The notes under the pieces are model-generated. The model worked only from the letters and a program-made list of their open reading frames with translations, did no database searches and was not told the DNA's origin. From NCBI GenBank assembly GCA_020466095.1, contig CM035806.1, forward strand, positions 7,753,751-7,817,750: a DNA stretch of 64,000 nt, read 5' to 3'. This DNA is from Chlorops oryzae. Taxonomy: Eukaryota; Arthropoda; Insecta; Diptera; Chloropidae. The position numbers were made by a program, and so were the translations under genes. Within the stretch, counting starts at the first letter, position 1. Each line of letters begins with the position of its first letter. This document shows positions 63,418-64,000 of the stretch, piece by piece.

Positions 63418-63552
63418 GTCTTGCCGTAAGGCCTCATTTACCAGTTGGAACTATCGCACAATAAGACCTCAGGGACAATTGTACAAATCATTCTAAATAG
63501 ACAGCATTATCATTGCTTATACATCGACAGCCCGCGATCGGCATATTTGCCG
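63418..63552 (+). CDS. CG10089: DUSP15/22-type phosphatase, coding exon 2, full of small indels
   Basis: No open frame crosses this exon, yet it reads as the expected segment when scattered extra or missing bases are ignored. In order one sees GTCTTGCCG, GGCCTC, TTAC, GTTGG, AACTATCGC, ACAATAAG and ACCTCAGG (VLPGLYVGNYR-DNKDLR), then CAATTG, AAATA, AGC, ATTATC and ATACA (QL...KIS.II.I). The exon closes cleanly with DSPRSAYLP and donor CCG|GTAAGT at 63552/63553. It is about 135 bases where about 117 are expected. The errors are mostly 1-3-base insertions in the first 110 bases. Exons 1 and 3 are clean, so local poor sequence quality is more likely than a pseudogene. The acceptor is also blurred, so the start is approximate. 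Confidence 0.7.
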
Positions 63553-63646
63553 GTAAGTGCTCCTCATTTTCACCCATTTTCGTGAATTGTGATTCGCCAC
63601 AAATTAAGATTGTCGGGAAAATTGTCCAAACTCATCTCGTTTATAG

Positions 63647-64000
63647 GACAAGCATTATCTTTGCGTTATGGCTGCCGATACGCCCGATCAGAATCTGTCG
63701 CAATATTTCTCCGTCTGCAATGATTTTATTCATGCGGCGCGCCTGCGCGAAGGCAACGTTCTAATTCACTGCCTTGCGGGCATGTCACGCTCCGTAACGG
63801 TGGCGGTCGCCTACATTATGACCGCGACGAATCTCAATTGGAAGGAAGCACTGAAAGTGGTGCGCGCTGGACGCGCCGTTGCCAATCCGAATGCCGGCTT
63901 CCAGACGCAATTGCAGGAGTTCGAAATGTACCGCCTTGGCGAGGAGCGGCGCCGGCTGCGCGAGCGTTTCCCATCGATAGCGCTCGAACAATTGGATCGT
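63647..64000 (+). CDS. CG10089: DUSP15/22-type phosphatase, coding exon 3 (catalytic), cut by window end
   Basis: Dual-specificity phosphatases remove phosphate from Tyr and Ser/Thr; DUSP22-like members act on MAPK/JNK-type signalling and are often myristoylated. After acceptor TTTATAG|GAC the frame is open for 118 codons. It starts DKHYLCVMAADTPDQN, where Asp at exon residue 11 is the likely general acid, and runs through SQYFSVCNDFIHAARLREG to the P-loop HCLAGMSRS. Catalytic Cys is at 63770-63772 and the phosphate-binding Arg at 63788-63790. AYIMTATNLNWKEALKVVR and ANPNAGFQTQLQEFE follow, as in DUSP15/22. The C-terminal part LGEERRRLRERF is still open at 64000. The intron before it (63553-63646, 94 bases) has GTAAGT and TATAG borders. 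All key catalytic residues are present. Confidence 0.93.

Overview
This is eukaryotic genomic DNA from a large, repeat-rich higher-fly (brachyceran) genome. A tephritid fruit fly is my best guess, from the two proteins, the many short ATGT/ACAT runs and the dense small transposons, but the species cannot be fixed from the window. More than 95 % is non-coding. Bacterial features (operons, ribosome binding sites, CRISPR) are not expected and none was seen.

Only two genes can be supported. (1) On the minus strand, 33947-32875 is the first coding exon of mastermind (mam), the nuclear Notch co-activator. It starts with [20 protein letters not shown], continues as poly-Q/A/N sequence and ends with the basic helix that binds Notch-ICD/CSL, followed by a good splice donor. 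No later mam exon is recognisable to its left, so positions 1-32874 are read as one first intron of at least 32.8 kb. A one-base deletion in an AAC/AAT run splits this exon into two frames. (2) On the plus strand, a DUSP15/DUSP22-type dual-specificity phosphatase (fly CG10089-like) has a first exon MGNGMNK at 56484-56504, a second exon at about 63418-63552 and a third exon with the catalytic HCLAGMSRS loop from 63647 to the window end. Exon 2 is riddled with small indels, mostly insertions, while exons 1 and 3 are clean. This looks like unpolished long-read sequence rather than a dead gene. The two genes lie head to head, about 22.5 kb apart.

The rest is a nested landscape of small DNA transposons. 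I separate: pogo/Tigger-like elements with TA duplications in three families (ends CAGTAGAGTCTGGATAG, CAGTCGAACTTCCGTATA, CAGTGTACTC); elements with TA-CACYGAG ends; hAT MITEs, three of them with perfect 8-bp duplications; a piggyBac-like MITE with TTAA; a family with ATCCCTGCAGAA ends; a family with CCCAGCCGG ends; a 1.9-kb foldback; and several long palindromes. Diverged tRNA-like A/B-box sequences, sometimes in pairs, ride inside three of these families.

Tandem repeats include three dispersed arrays of a 60-64-bp AAGGGTTAATAAAA monomer (two with higher-order periods), a 12-bp and a 20-bp minisatellite, and six GA/CT arrays of 0.2-1 kb. Other points of interest are a possible C2H2 zinc finger split by a hAT insertion at 8254-8906 and an indel-rich near-duplicate at 34.25-35.76 kb just upstream of mam that again suggests an assembly artefact.
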